DNA from: Lactobacillus sp. Sy-1
GTDB taxonomy: Bacteria; Bacillota; Bacilli; Lactobacillales; Lactobacillaceae
Assembly (NCBI RefSeq): GCF_019303535.1
Contig: NZ_JACCIU010000001.1
Location: 496,001-560,000, forward strand
Direction of reading: 5' to 3'
DNA: 64,000 bases
Shown: piece after piece, positions 11,501-19,793 of the stretch
How positions within the stretch are numbered: the stretch's first letter is position 1
Layout: the number at the start of each line of letters is the position of its first letter
Notes under the pieces: model-generated
What the model saw: the letters and a program-made list of their open reading frames with translations, nothing else
The model's database searches: none
Told to the model about the DNA's origin: nothing
Position numbers and translations under genes: made by a program

Positions 11501-11550
11501 AAAAACTCCATGAATTCAGAATTAAAACTCTGGATTCATGGAGTTTTTTT
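11501..11550 (+). terminator. Rho-independent terminator after the giant surface gene
   Basis: A nearly perfect inverted repeat of about 18 bp (AAACTCCATGAAT with its complement) is followed by seven T. It lies 18 bases after the stop codon. Confidence 0.85.
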
Positions 11551-11575
11551 GTGCCCTCAATGTGGGCCTTTTCTA

Positions 11576-11602
11576 TTGTTAATAATTTGAGTGTGCTATA
11601 AT
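11576..11602 (+). promoter_or_regulatory. promoter of the MFS exporter operon
   Basis: TTGTTA is followed 15 bases later by TATAAT with an extended -10 (TGCTATAAT). It is the only good match between the upstream terminator and the MFS start. Confidence 0.5.
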
Positions 11603-11646
11603 AACGTTTATAATCATTATATTTTAGAAAAGAGGGTATCCTTCAG

Positions 11647-12882
11647 ATGACTGAGTCTGATTCTTGGCGCAAGAATTTATGGGTACTATGGTTTGGTACT
11701 TTTATTGATGGAATGGGTTTTAGTGAAGTAATCCCATTCTTATCGCTATACGTGAGTGACCTTGGTAATTATTCCAAGGGGGAACTATCAATGTTGAGCG
11801 GTTTGGTATACGCGGCATCGTTTATTGTGGTAATGGTGACCGCACCAATCTGGGGGCGTTTTGCTGATCGGCATGGACGTAAACGAATGGTTTTACAAAC
11901 CGCCCTGGGTTCTGCAATTACATTGGGCCTAATGGGACTGGTAACTAGTGTTTGGCAGTTAGTGCTTCTGCGAATCTTGCAGGGGTTCTTTGCGGGGGTG
12001 ATTCCCAATTCAACGGCCCTGGTGGCGACTGAAACTCCGAAGGAGCATGCTGGTTATGCCATGGGAATTATCACGACTGGCTATGTAGGAGGGAACTTAA
12101 TTGGTCCCATTCTAGGGGGCGTGTTAGCCCGAATTTTTAACATTCGGATCACGTTCTTTATTACCGCTGGATTCCTATTGATTTCGTTTTTCATTACCTG
12201 GTTCATGGTCAAGGAAACCTTTAAGCCGGATCCTAAGCGGGCCAAAACGCCGCTGTTTGATTTACACCTATTGAAGGGTTTTCCAAAGCCCCACTTTGTG
12301 ATTTGGATGCTGTTAGCCACGGTGATCGTGCAAGCCGGACTATTCTCCATTTATCCAATTATTAGTTTGTTGGTAAAACAACTAATGCATAACCAGGGTC
12401 CGGTGACGATCGTGGCGGGATTAATTGCTTCGCTCCCTGGAATTTCGATGTTTATTACGTCCTCAATCTGGGGTCGCTTGGGTGATACCCACGGGACGAA
12501 CCGGGTATTGATCCTGGGGATTATATTTTCTGGGTTGTTGTACTTCCCCCAGGCGTTTACGACTAGTATTATCATTTTGGGAGTTTTACGGTTCCTAGTG
12601 GGGGCCGCTAACGCTGCGGTATATCCCACGATCCAGACAATGCTAGCGAAGGAAACCCCAAGCTCGTTGACGGGGATGGTCTTCAGTTTAAACCAGGCGG
12701 CTCAAGCGATGGGGGCCGTGGTTGGTTCGATGATTGGAGGACTAATCTCCAACATCTTTGATTATGGGGGCGTCTTCATATTTAATGCTGCAATGCTATT
12801 GATTGTACTAATCTTAATTATGTGGCGGGTTCCCGAACTGCGTTGGAATTCTAAGAATCCCCATCCGAAGGAGGAACGCTAA
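11647..12882 (+). CDS. MFS drug-efflux type transporter
   Basis: This 411-residue membrane protein has the 12-helix layout of the major facilitator superfamily. The loop after helix 2 carries the family motif GRFADRHGRKR, and helix 5 carries a GxxxGPxxGG antiporter-type motif (GNLIGPILGG), as in proton-driven multidrug exporters of the DHA1 group. A GAGGGTA ribosome site precedes the ATG. It forms a two-gene unit with the next gene (1-base gap). The substrate cannot be read from the sequence; drug or metabolite efflux is inferred from the subgroup. Confidence 0.85.
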   Translation: MTESDSWRKNLWVLWFGTFIDGMGFSEVIPFLSLYVSDLGNYSKGELSMLSGLVYAASFIVVMVTAPIWGRFADRHGRKRMVLQTALGSAITLGLMGLVTSVWQLVLLRILQGFFAGVIPNSTALVATETPKEHAGYAMGIITTGYVGGNLIGPILGGVLARIFNIRITFFITAGFLLISFFITWFMVKETFKPDPKRAKTPLFDLHLLKGFPKPHFVIWMLLATVIVQAGLFSIYPIISLLVKQLMHNQGPVTIVAGLIASLPGISMFITSSIWGRLGDTHGTNRVLILGIIFSGLLYFPQAFTTSIIILGVLRFLVGAANAAVYPTIQTMLAKETPSSLTGMVFSLNQAAQAMGAVVGSMIGGLISNIFDYGGVFIFNAAMLLIVLILIMWRVPELRWNSKNPHPKEER

Positions 12883-12883
12883 T

Positions 12884-13303
12884 ATGGCGAAGAATTTAAG
12901 AATTGTGGAATTAGCAGACAGTGGATTACCAGTGGATTTAATGGCTATGCCCGCTATTAATGTGGATAAGGCTAAATTACACGACTTACTATATCAAAGT
13001 CAGTATAAGTCCGAAAATCAGGGGATTTACATTGCTAAACATGCATCTTATCATCCAGACTCTGATACCTACGATGCCGAAGAACCGTATGATCAATATC
13101 TAGATCATGCAATTGACGCCTATTTAGCTGATTTTGAAGGGGTTCGTAAAGCGGCTGAGCAACATTTTCATCGGGAAATGTCAGTTGGTTATTACATTGA
13201 ATTGTTCATTGCCCAGCTCCACCGGAAGTTTGAAAACCATCAGGATTCAGATTCACTGGTGATGGTTGACGGATATGAAAAAGAATTAAAAGCACTTAAA
13301 TAA
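12884..13303 (+). CDS. conserved-looking cytosolic protein of unknown function
   Basis: This 139-residue soluble acidic protein has no signal peptide or membrane segment, and I do not recognise its family. The ATG sits one base after the exporter's stop codon, and its AAGGAGG ribosome site lies inside the end of the exporter gene, so the two are almost certainly translated from one mRNA. The sequence is rich in Tyr, His and Asp and looks mainly helical. A link to the exporter is suggested only by position. Confidence 0.75.
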   Translation: MAKNLRIVELADSGLPVDLMAMPAINVDKAKLHDLLYQSQYKSENQGIYIAKHASYHPDSDTYDAEEPYDQYLDHAIDAYLADFEGVRKAAEQHFHREMSVGYYIELFIAQLHRKFENHQDSDSLVMVDGYEKELKALK

Positions 13304-13307
13304 GTTC

Positions 13308-13350
13308 AAAAATAGGCCTCCCTAATAATAAAAGGGAGACCTATTTTTTT
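13308..13350. terminator. bidirectional terminator
   Basis: A stem AATAGGcCTCCCT pairs with AGGGAGaCCTATT, with A-rich and T-rich flanks. It lies between the convergent ends of the small MFS operon and the amino acid permease. Confidence 0.85.
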
Positions 13351-13353
13351 GAA

Positions 13354-14760
13354 TTAATATAAATCGTCACTGCTCTTTTTTGCTTTTTCAATGTCACTTT
13401 GATTGTACTTAGCAAAGTAGATAATGGTCATTACTGCCAAGAAGATGATTCCGATGATTAGCGGAACCCTAGTTGCATTGTTAAAGAACATGAAGATGAG
13501 TGTTAATACCAAGAAGAAAATGGTAATGTAATTCGTATATGGTGAGAGGGGCATCTTAAATGGATGGTCCTTCATTTCTTCTGGATGGAGCTGTCTGAAT
13601 CGAATTTGACTAATCAAAATTACGAACCATGGCACCATTCCAGGGAGCACACTCGAGCTATAAACCATTACAAATATTTCACCCGCATCCTTAAAGAAGA
13701 TTGGCAATACGAAGTTTAAAATTACTCCGATGAAGATTCCTAGTGAAATGGCCCCGACTGCGTAGAAGGGAACCCCGTGGCGATTAATCTTTAAGAACCG
13801 CTTTGGGAGCTTGTGGTCTTCGGCAAGCAAGAGCGTCATCCGACTTGCGCTGTAAATTCCAGAATTAGAACCGGAAAGCGCAGCAGTTAATACCACAAAA
13901 TTAATGATTCCGGCAGCTGCGGTAATTCCTAGCTTTGCGAAGGTTTCCACGAATGGGGAACCAATTTCACCAATTTTATCCCATGGATAGATACTTAGAA
14001 TTACGAAGATTGCTCCAATGTAGAAGATTAAAATCCGCCCAATCGTTGATTGGATGGCTTCGATTAACGACTTCTTAGGATTTTCTGCTTCTCCAGCGGT
14101 CACCCCGATTAACTCAATTCCCTGGTATGAACCCAGGACGATGGCGAGGGCGAAGAAAAAGCCCTTAATGCCACCGGTAAAGAAGCCGTACTTCCAAATG
14201 TTACTAATGCCGACCGGGTGGCCATTATGACCGAACCCGAAGATAATTACCCCGAGTCCAGCGATGATCATTAGGATGATTGTAACCACCTTGATCATGG
14301 CGAACCAGTATTCCAGTTCACCGAAGGCCTTTACCGAAATTAAATTAGCAATGGCTAGCGAAACAATTGCCACTAGCCCTGGAATCCAGCCAGGCAAGCT
14401 TGGCCACCAAAACTTACAGTAGGTCCCAATTGCAATTACTTCACTCATTCCGACCACAATGTATTGGAAAATATTGCTCCATGCGGTGAGGTAACCGAAT
14501 ACGGGATGCATATATTTATTGGCAAACTGGGCGAATGATCCGGTAACTGGATGTACGTATAGCATTTCACCCAGTGAACGCATAATTAAATACAGGAAAA
14601 TCCCAGCGATTGCGTAGTCAATTAATACTGAGGGGCCTGTCCAGCCAATCGTGGATGATGATCCCATGAATAGGCCGACCCCAATTGTTCCTCCTAATGC
14701 AATCATTTGCATATGGCGAGGGGCGAGCCCCCGCTTTAAGTTTGAATCTTTTTCTGACAC
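13354..14760 (-). CDS. APC-family amino acid permease (paralogue 1)
   Basis: This 468-residue, 12-helix permease belongs to the AAP branch of the APC superfamily (LysP/AroP/CycA/AnsP group). Helix 1 carries the substrate-backbone motif GGTIGVGLFMG, and there is the usual WSNIFQ...GMSEVIAIG stretch. An ATG-free open frame continues upstream to 14823, but I chose the GTG at 14760. It has a GAGGAAG ribosome site, it gives the same N-terminus (VSEK...LAPRHMQM) as the neighbouring paralogue, and a good promoter lies at 14795-14823, upstream of this start and overlapping the extra codons. It is very similar to the next gene along its whole length, so this is a recent tandem duplication. The exact amino acid is not decidable. 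Confidence 0.88.
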   Translation of the reverse strand: MSEKDSNLKRGLAPRHMQMIALGGTIGVGLFMGSSSTIGWTGPSVLIDYAIAGIFLYLIMRSLGEMLYVHPVTGSFAQFANKYMHPVFGYLTAWSNIFQYIVVGMSEVIAIGTYCKFWWPSLPGWIPGLVAIVSLAIANLISVKAFGELEYWFAMIKVVTIILMIIAGLGVIIFGFGHNGHPVGISNIWKYGFFTGGIKGFFFALAIVLGSYQGIELIGVTAGEAENPKKSLIEAIQSTIGRILIFYIGAIFVILSIYPWDKIGEIGSPFVETFAKLGITAAAGIINFVVLTAALSGSNSGIYSASRMTLLLAEDHKLPKRFLKINRHGVPFYAVGAISLGIFIGVILNFVLPIFFKDAGEIFVMVYSSSVLPGMVPWFVILISQIRFRQLHPEEMKDHPFKMPLSPYTNYITIFFLVLTLIFMFFNNATRVPLIIGIIFLAVMTIIYFAKYNQSDIEKAKKSSDDLY

Positions 14761-14794
14761 AATTAACACTTCCTCGAATAAAGTCAACAGTTCA

Positions 14795-14823
14795 ATATTA
14801 CTGAACAAGTGTTCATTTGTCAA
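14795..14823 (-). promoter_or_regulatory. permease promoter with palindromic operator in the spacer
   Basis: On the minus strand, TTGACA is followed by a 17-base spacer and TAATAT. Inside the spacer is the perfect inverted repeat TGAACA-CT-TGTTCA (14802-14815 on the plus strand as TGAACAAGTGTTCA), and a further TGAAC half-site follows just downstream. Such placement blocks polymerase in TetR-type repression. The regulator is not evident nearby. Confidence 0.7.
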
Positions 14824-14831
14824 TGAAAAAC

Positions 14832-14867
14832 AAAAAATAACGGTCTGGAAACCCAGCGCCGTTATTA
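14832..14867 (-). terminator. terminator between the two permease genes
   Basis: The minus-strand stem AATAACGG...CCGTTATT with inner CTGG/CCAG is followed by a T run. It separates the upstream permease from the -35 of the downstream one. Confidence 0.75.
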
Positions 14868-14876
14868 ATTAAATGT

Positions 14877-16292
14877 TTATTTATCAAATATTTCTTTGCC
14901 TTGATTCTTCCGGCGTTCTTCTAAATCAGTTTTATTATACTTTGCAAAGTAAATCAACGTCATTACTACCAAGAAGATTGCACCAATGATTACCGGAATT
15001 CTAGTATCGTTGTTAATTACCATGAAAATCAAAGTAATGAACAATACGAAGAGGGTAATATAATTGGTGTATGGTGAAAGCGGCATTTGGAATGGATGGT
15101 TTTCTAATTCTTCAGGGTGCATCTTTCTGAAGCGCACTTCACTGACCAAGATTACGAACCATGGTATCATTCCGGGAAGGATACTAGAACTGTATACTAG
15201 CACGAAGATATCAGAAGCGTTCTTAACAAAGTAAGGGAGAATCACGTTTAGGATAACCCCGATGAAGATTCCACCGGAAACGGCTAACACCGTGTAAAGC
15301 GGCACCCCACTCTTGGTAAGTTCAAGGAACTTCTTAGGAAGCTTGCCTTCTTTTGAGAGCAGGTAAGTCATCCGGCTAGAACTGTAAATTGCTGAGTTAG
15401 AACCAGAAAGGGCTGCAGTTAATACCACAAAGTTAATGATTCCAGCAGCAGCAGTGATTCCTAACTTAGAGAACGTCAATACAAATGGTGAACCGAGCGT
15501 TCCAATCTTATCCCATGGATAGATGGAAACAATTACGAAGATTGCTCCGATATAGAAGATCAAAATCCGGCCAATTGTGGACTGGATGGCTTCGACGATT
15601 GACTTCTTAGGGTTATCAGCTTCCCCAGCAGTCACCCCGATTAATTCGACCCCTTGGTAAGAACCAAGCACGATGGCAAGGGCGAATAAGAAGCCCTTGA
15701 TTCCACCAGCGAAGAAACCGTTCTTCCAAAGGTTACTAATCCCAACTGGATGGCCATTGTGACCAAATCCGAAGATGATCACCCCAAGGCCGGCAACGAT
15801 CATCAATACGATTGTAACCACCTTGATTAGCGCAAACCAGTATTCCAATTCCCCAAATGATTTCACGGAGAAGAGGTTTGCTAGACAAAGACTGATAATT
15901 GCAACCACTCCAGGAACCCAGCCGGGTAGGTTTGGCCACCAGAAGTGGCAATAGGTCCCAATGGCAATCACTTCACTCATTCCAACCAAGACCCACTGGA
16001 AGATGTTACTCCAGGCGGTAAGGTAACCAAAGACAGGATGCATGTAAAGGGTTGCGAATTGTGAAAACGCACCGGTAACGGGATGGACATATAGCATTTC
16101 ACCCAATGCCCGCATAATGAGGTATAAGAAGACCCCAGCGATTGCATAATCTAACAGTACGGAAGGACCGGTCCAACTAATTGTGGAGGAAGCTCCCATA
16201 AACAGTCCAACCCCGATTGTCCCACCTAGGGCAATCATTTGCATATGACGAGGAGCTAATTTACGTTCTAGTTCTTCGTTTTTTTCTGACAC
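14877..16292 (-). CDS. APC-family amino acid permease (paralogue 2)
   Basis: This 471-residue permease is of the same AAP/APC type as its downstream neighbour and close to it over the full length (for example GVGLFMGASSTISWTGPSV against GVGLFMGSSSTIGWTGPSV). The start is the GTG at 16292 with an AAGAAGG ribosome site. Differences cluster at the termini and in a few loops. Both copies keep the GxIGxGLF-type helix-1 motif, so both should be active. A terminator after this gene and a separate promoter before the next show that the two paralogues are transcribed independently. Confidence 0.88.
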   Translation of the reverse strand: MSEKNEELERKLAPRHMQMIALGGTIGVGLFMGASSTISWTGPSVLLDYAIAGVFLYLIMRALGEMLYVHPVTGAFSQFATLYMHPVFGYLTAWSNIFQWVLVGMSEVIAIGTYCHFWWPNLPGWVPGVVAIISLCLANLFSVKSFGELEYWFALIKVVTIVLMIVAGLGVIIFGFGHNGHPVGISNLWKNGFFAGGIKGFLFALAIVLGSYQGVELIGVTAGEADNPKKSIVEAIQSTIGRILIFYIGAIFVIVSIYPWDKIGTLGSPFVLTFSKLGITAAAGIINFVVLTAALSGSNSAIYSSSRMTYLLSKEGKLPKKFLELTKSGVPLYTVLAVSGGIFIGVILNVILPYFVKNASDIFVLVYSSSILPGMIPWFVILVSEVRFRKMHPEELENHPFQMPLSPYTNYITLFVLFITLIFMVINNDTRIPVIIGAIFLVVMTLIYFAKYNKTDLEERRKNQGKEIFDK

Positions 16293-16332
16293 ATTTACAC
16301 CTTCTTTAAAAATTTTTAAAAATTGTAATAGT

Positions 16333-16362
16333 ATCTTACAAGAAAAGCTATTATTAAGTCAA
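16333..16362 (-). promoter_or_regulatory. promoter of permease paralogue 2
   Basis: On the minus strand, TTGACT, an 18-base spacer and TAAGAT end about 40 bases before the GTG start. I see no palindrome like that of the paralogue. Confidence 0.6.
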
Positions 16363-16469
16363 GCCCATAAAAACTACAAAATTAAAACTCAACATTTCTA
16401 TTCTATCCTAAAAACGAATAAATTTAAACATATTAATTAAATAGTACGGAAAAAACTGAAAAAATTGCA

Positions 16470-16498
16470 AAAAAAAAGCGTTCCCGAGGGAACACTTA
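16470..16498 (-). terminator. terminator of the MarR gene
   Basis: The minus-strand stem AAGTGTTCCC with loop TC pairs with GGGAACGCTT, then nine T. It begins two bases after the stop codon. Confidence 0.85.
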
Positions 16499-16499
16499 A

Positions 16500-16949
16500 T
16501 TATTCATCTTGCTTGTCAATTGCAATTTGCAGGCGCTTCTGGATGTCTTGAATGTTATGGAGGGCATCTAGAAATTCTGATTGAGAATAACCCATTTCGT
16601 TTAGACACATTTCAGTACAATTAGTAATCTTACCTTGCAGTTCCTTCCCATGTGGGGTAAGGGAAACAATTAATCTCCGTTCATCTTGCTTATCACGTTT
16701 TCTAGTGATCCAACCAGCTTTTTCAAGCCGTTTAAGTAGGGGAGTAAGGGTCCCATTAGTAAGGTCTAATTCTTTACTCAAGGTGTTTACGGTCACGCCA
16801 TCCTTTTTCCAAAGGGTTAGTAACGTAATGTATTGAACGTACGTTAAGTTAAACTGTTTTAATGGTTTTTGGTATAGCTTATTGTACAATTGATGGGTTC
16901 TCGATACTTGAAAACAGAGTTGTTTGTCTAAATCGATACTAAAGTCCAC
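16500..16949 (-). CDS. MarR-family regulator, OhrR-like
   Basis: This 149-residue winged-helix regulator has N-terminal LDKQLCF with Cys12, in the place of the redox cysteine of OhrR peroxide sensors, followed by YVQYITLLTLW and the recognition-helix segment LDLTNGTLTPLLKRLEKAGW. The wing DKQDERRLIVSLT is also typical. The start is GTG with AGGAGG eight bases upstream. No ohr peroxidase gene is adjacent, so the peroxide role rests on the cysteine and the family resemblance only. An inverted repeat GTAATT-N9-AATTAC (16967-16987) between its -10 and the start could be an autoregulatory site. Confidence 0.82.
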   Translation of the reverse strand: MDFSIDLDKQLCFQVSRTHQLYNKLYQKPLKQFNLTYVQYITLLTLWKKDGVTVNTLSKELDLTNGTLTPLLKRLEKAGWITRKRDKQDERRLIVSLTPHGKELQGKITNCTEMCLNEMGYSQSEFLDALHNIQDIQKRLQIAIDKQDE

Positions 16950-16966
16950 AATTATTTCCTCCTAGC

Positions 16967-16998
16967 GTAATTAAAATCAGAAATTACTATTAATTATA
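16967..16998 (-). promoter_or_regulatory. MarR gene -10 region and possible operator
   Basis: The minus-strand extended -10 TGGTATAAT lies at 16993-17001. Downstream is the inverted repeat GTAATT-N9-AATTAC (16967-16987) in the 5' leader. An operator role is inference. Confidence 0.45.
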
Positions 16999-17016
16999 CC
17001 AGAAAAAAGGATTAGA

Positions 17017-17772
17017 TTAACGCTTTATCGGCTTCATATACAAAAAGAGACATAATGCCAAAAGTGTGAATATAACTCCGTAAATTAAACTCCCAGAAAT
17101 TGCTTCGGGGCGATATAATTTGGTTAAAGTGTGGTTAATGGGTTTGATTAGTTGATTTTCAACCATCAAGAAGTTAAATGGTTCCCATTTTAAGAACCGG
17201 TGGTGGTAAACAAATAAAAAGCCAATCCAGGCAATTCCTAATCCACCATAATTGATTCCAATTCCAGTAGCGATTGCTGCTAGGCGACCTTTAATGCCCC
17301 TGAACATCACCATAAAGAAGATAATCATCGTGCTCATTATAAACATGTGAATCATATTTCCGTAAATTACGATGTTGAACTGGGTAAACGAACTCATTCC
17401 CTGGCCCTTAAAGACGGTGAGTTGCATTCCAATTACCAACAGCACGCTTAGGATTAAGAAAAAAGCATACGAAAGCGCTAAGACAATAATCTGGGCAAAG
17501 AAGACGGTTATTTTATGATGTCCCCGATCAATTAGTGCGGTAAGGAATTCACGAGTATCACGACTACCAAATGACAGGCTTGCGAGAATCATCATTAATA
17601 GTCCAATGATGACGTTTGCGGTTCCCAATGCCTGAAAGAAGTTATCAGCATCGATTAAGTTCCCAAATGCTCCCCATACAGCTACAACAATAATGTAAAG
17701 TGCTAATAGCGCACCGAAGATAAGAGTGAGCTTGCCCTTTTTGGCAAACGTTTCTTTAATTGCAGTTAACAA
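17017..17772 (-). CDS. ABC-2 type exporter permease (second subunit)
   Basis: This 251-residue protein has six predicted membrane helices, similar in size and organisation to the permease just upstream, and is of the BcrB/LanFEG-like ABC-2 type. The frame is open to 17826. I place the start at the TTG at 17772, because AGGAGG lies eight bases before it, the promoter at 17817-17844 overlaps the longer version, and the resulting length matches the 249-residue sister. It probably pairs with the upstream permease and ATPase in exporting a peptide antibiotic or similar compound. Its own promoter and the terminator before it suggest separate control. Confidence 0.8.
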   Translation of the reverse strand: MLTAIKETFAKKGKLTLIFGALLALYIIVVAVWGAFGNLIDADNFFQALGTANVIIGLLMMILASLSFGSRDTREFLTALIDRGHHKITVFFAQIIVLALSYAFFLILSVLLVIGMQLTVFKGQGMSSFTQFNIVIYGNMIHMFIMSTMIIFFMVMFRGIKGRLAAIATGIGINYGGLGIAWIGFLFVYHHRFLKWEPFNFLMVENQLIKPINHTLTKLYRPEAISGSLIYGVIFTLLALCLFLYMKPIKR

Positions 17773-17816
17773 AACGTGGACCTCCTGATCCTGGTAAAAT
17801 CTAATATAATATTTAG

Positions 17817-17844
17817 AGTTTATCACTTTTTAGTATCCAGTCAA
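17817..17844 (-). promoter_or_regulatory. promoter of the second ABC permease
   Basis: On the minus strand, TTGACT, a 16-base spacer and TAAACT. Transcription would begin about 35-40 bases before the TTG start. Confidence 0.6.
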
Positions 17845-17861
17845 TAGTGATTAGACGGCAA

Positions 17862-17900
17862 ATAAAAAGCTTAAATCATTATTATGAAATGGTTTAAGCT
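17862..17900 (-). terminator. terminator after the first ABC permease
   Basis: The minus-strand stem AGCTTAAACCAtt pairs with aaTGaTTTAAGCT, followed by T-rich sequence. It separates the ATPase-permease pair from the second permease gene. Confidence 0.7.
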
Positions 17901-17909
17901 ATGTCACGA

Positions 17910-18659
17910 TTAAATATTACGTTTATTAAAAATGATGTAGGCGATGATTAAAAATAATAGTCCATAAAGCAAGGTCCCCACCGTCATTGCATTTAGGTTC
18001 AATGAGGTTAATTGCTTAATTGCTGCCGTCTTGTATTGGGATTCAACCAAGAAGAAGTTGAACGGATTGTACTTTACCCATGAAGCTTTAGCAATGAGGA
18101 TTGAAATCACGGTCGCTAGGATTTGGGTTACAAATATGGACGCCACTCCAATTCCAATTGACGCTCCAGAACTTTTGGCAACGTTGCTGATCAATACTAC
18201 AAAGCTAGTAATTATAAATACATATAGCGTTAGTCCGATTCCATAGTGGACGGTTTGGTGAATCATATGAGCAGTCACTTCAGTTGAGCTAAAGAAGATG
18301 GCCTTCAAGACTAACGTGAAGAGGTAGTTCACAAAGACGAGCACAACGTACATCCAGACCAGGGTAATCAGCTTACTAAGGAACACCTGCAGGCGTGAAT
18401 ACTGCCTAGAGAGTAGATTTTTGATTGTTTTGTGAACGAACTCGTTTGTGATAATCGTACTTGCGATTACAACCATCATGATTTCAATTATGTCATCCGA
18501 TGCTCCGGATGAAGTGATGAATTGTTTCTCGGTCATAAAGTTAAACTGCTTGGTACCGATGGCAATTAGTAGTTGGAATCCAAATAGTAGGATTAACGAA
18601 ACCCACAGTGCCTTGCCCTTAATGACTTTATAGCCTTCTTGTCTTAATAGCGTTAGCAT
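17910..18659 (-). CDS. ABC-2 type exporter permease (first subunit)
   Basis: This 249-residue membrane protein has about six hydrophobic segments. The N-terminal hydrophobic stretch VSLILLFGFQLLIAIG is preceded by basic residues, as in BcrB-type subunits. Its ATG overlaps the stop of the ATPase gene by one base (TAATG), so the two are translationally coupled. ABC exporters of this layout commonly give immunity to bacitracin-like or lantibiotic peptides; the actual substrate is unknown here. Confidence 0.82.
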   Translation of the reverse strand: MLTLLRQEGYKVIKGKALWVSLILLFGFQLLIAIGTKQFNFMTEKQFITSSGASDDIIEIMMVVIASTIITNEFVHKTIKNLLSRQYSRLQVFLSKLITLVWMYVVLVFVNYLFTLVLKAIFFSSTEVTAHMIHQTVHYGIGLTLYVFIITSFVVLISNVAKSSGASIGIGVASIFVTQILATVISILIAKASWVKYNPFNFFLVESQYKTAAIKQLTSLNLNAMTVGTLLYGLLFLIIAYIIFNKRNI

Positions 18660-19567
18660 TATTTTTCCTCCTTTTGATTATCAGCGGTTAGTAGCTTCAA
18701 CAGTGATTCTTCTAAGTCAGCTTGTGATTTCTGGACGTCATTAATTTTAATATTGGCATTAACTAGGGCTACTAATGACCGATTTAAAGCGTCATCAGTA
18801 TCAGGAACTTCCACTTTACGATCGTTTACATGAACTTTCATTCCAGCATCTGTCAAGACAGAAACGGTTTGGGCCATGTTATCAGTTTCAAACTTAATTA
18901 ATTGTTTATCAGTCCCCATAAATTCATTGGCCGAAGCTTGCTTAACGACCCGACCATGGTTAATTACAACGTACGAATCGGCAATCCGGGATAGTTCATC
19001 TAATAGGTGACTGGAGATGAGGATGCTAATGCCGCGATTCGCAAGCTTCAATAGTAAATCTCTGAGGTCATGGGTAGATTGGGGGTCGAGCCCGTTCATT
19101 GGTTCGTCTAGGATCAATAATTTGGGATGATTAAGTAACGTAATTGCAATTCCTAGTCGTTGCCGCATTCCCAGTGAGTATTTCTTGGCTTTATTCTTTG
19201 CGAATTTTTCAATTTGGGTCTCTTCCATGATTTCTTGAATTTCTTCATTGGTAGTCGATCCTTCATTATATAGGTGTAGATGCTCCACTCCAGTTAAATT
19301 GTCATAGAGGGCTGGAGTTTCAATCATCGTTCCGACACTGGCCAACGCCTTGCGGTTATTCTTACTTAATTCTTCGCCATCGATGGAAATTACACCCAAT
19401 GAGTAGCTAGTTAATCCAACGATTGTCTTCATAATTGTGGACTTTCCAGCTCCGTTAGGTCCAATTAATCCTAAAATTTGGCCCTTCGGAATTTCAAAGC
19501 TGACGTTATGTAAAACGTGCTTTCTACCATAGTTCTTACTTAAATTGGTTATCTTTAGAACTGCCAT
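18659..19567 (-). CDS. ABC exporter ATP-binding subunit, BcrA-like
   Basis: This 302-residue nucleotide-binding subunit has Walker A GPNGAGKST (residues 36-44), signature YSLGMRQRLG, Walker B LLILDEPMNGLDP and the switch histidine in SSHLLDE. The roughly 80-residue C-terminal extension after the ATPase core is typical of the BcrA/CcmA-like group that works with ABC-2 permeases. The ribosome site AAAGGAG precedes the ATG. It is the first gene of a three-gene minus-strand group with the two permeases. The function is probably peptide-antibiotic export or self-protection (family inference). Confidence 0.88.
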   Translation of the reverse strand: MAVLKITNLSKNYGRKHVLHNVSFEIPKGQILGLIGPNGAGKSTIMKTIVGLTSYSLGVISIDGEELSKNNRKALASVGTMIETPALYDNLTGVEHLHLYNEGSTTNEEIQEIMEETQIEKFAKNKAKKYSLGMRQRLGIAITLLNHPKLLILDEPMNGLDPQSTHDLRDLLLKLANRGISILISSHLLDELSRIADSYVVINHGRVVKQASANEFMGTDKQLIKFETDNMAQTVSVLTDAGMKVHVNDRKVEVPDTDDALNRSLVALVNANIKINDVQKSQADLEESLLKLLTADNQKEEK

Positions 19568-19602
19568 TATACCTCTCCTTTGGTTAATTACTTATGTAAC
19601 TA

Positions 19603-19630
19603 ACTATAACATACTGATTTTAAATAGCAA
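19603..19630 (-). promoter_or_regulatory. promoter of the BcrA-like ABC operon
   Basis: On the minus strand, TTGCTA, a 16-base spacer and TATAGT with TGT before it (extended -10). It is followed by the short repeat GTTAC-ATAA-GTAAT near the transcript start. Confidence 0.6.
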
Positions 19631-19657
19631 CCCTTTTATTTCACAATCGTAATAACA

Positions 19658-19674
19658 TGTAATTAATCTGTAAT
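19658..19674 (+). promoter_or_regulatory. WalR (YycF) box
   Basis: TGTAAT-N5-TGTAAT is a perfect match to the direct-repeat site bound by the essential WalR response regulator in Firmicutes. It ends three bases before a TTGATA -35 candidate (19678) of the Apf-like hydrolase gene, an activator-like position. WalR typically controls cell-wall hydrolase genes, which fits the downstream gene. Confidence 0.7.
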
Positions 19675-19793
19675 ATTTTGATAATCGTTGCGTAAGATTA
19701 CTATTGTAAAGTAGTAACCATTGAAACAAACGAGGAAAAAAGAAATTAATTAAACTAATACCCACTAATCCCAAGGAGGAATTTCGTTTTTAT

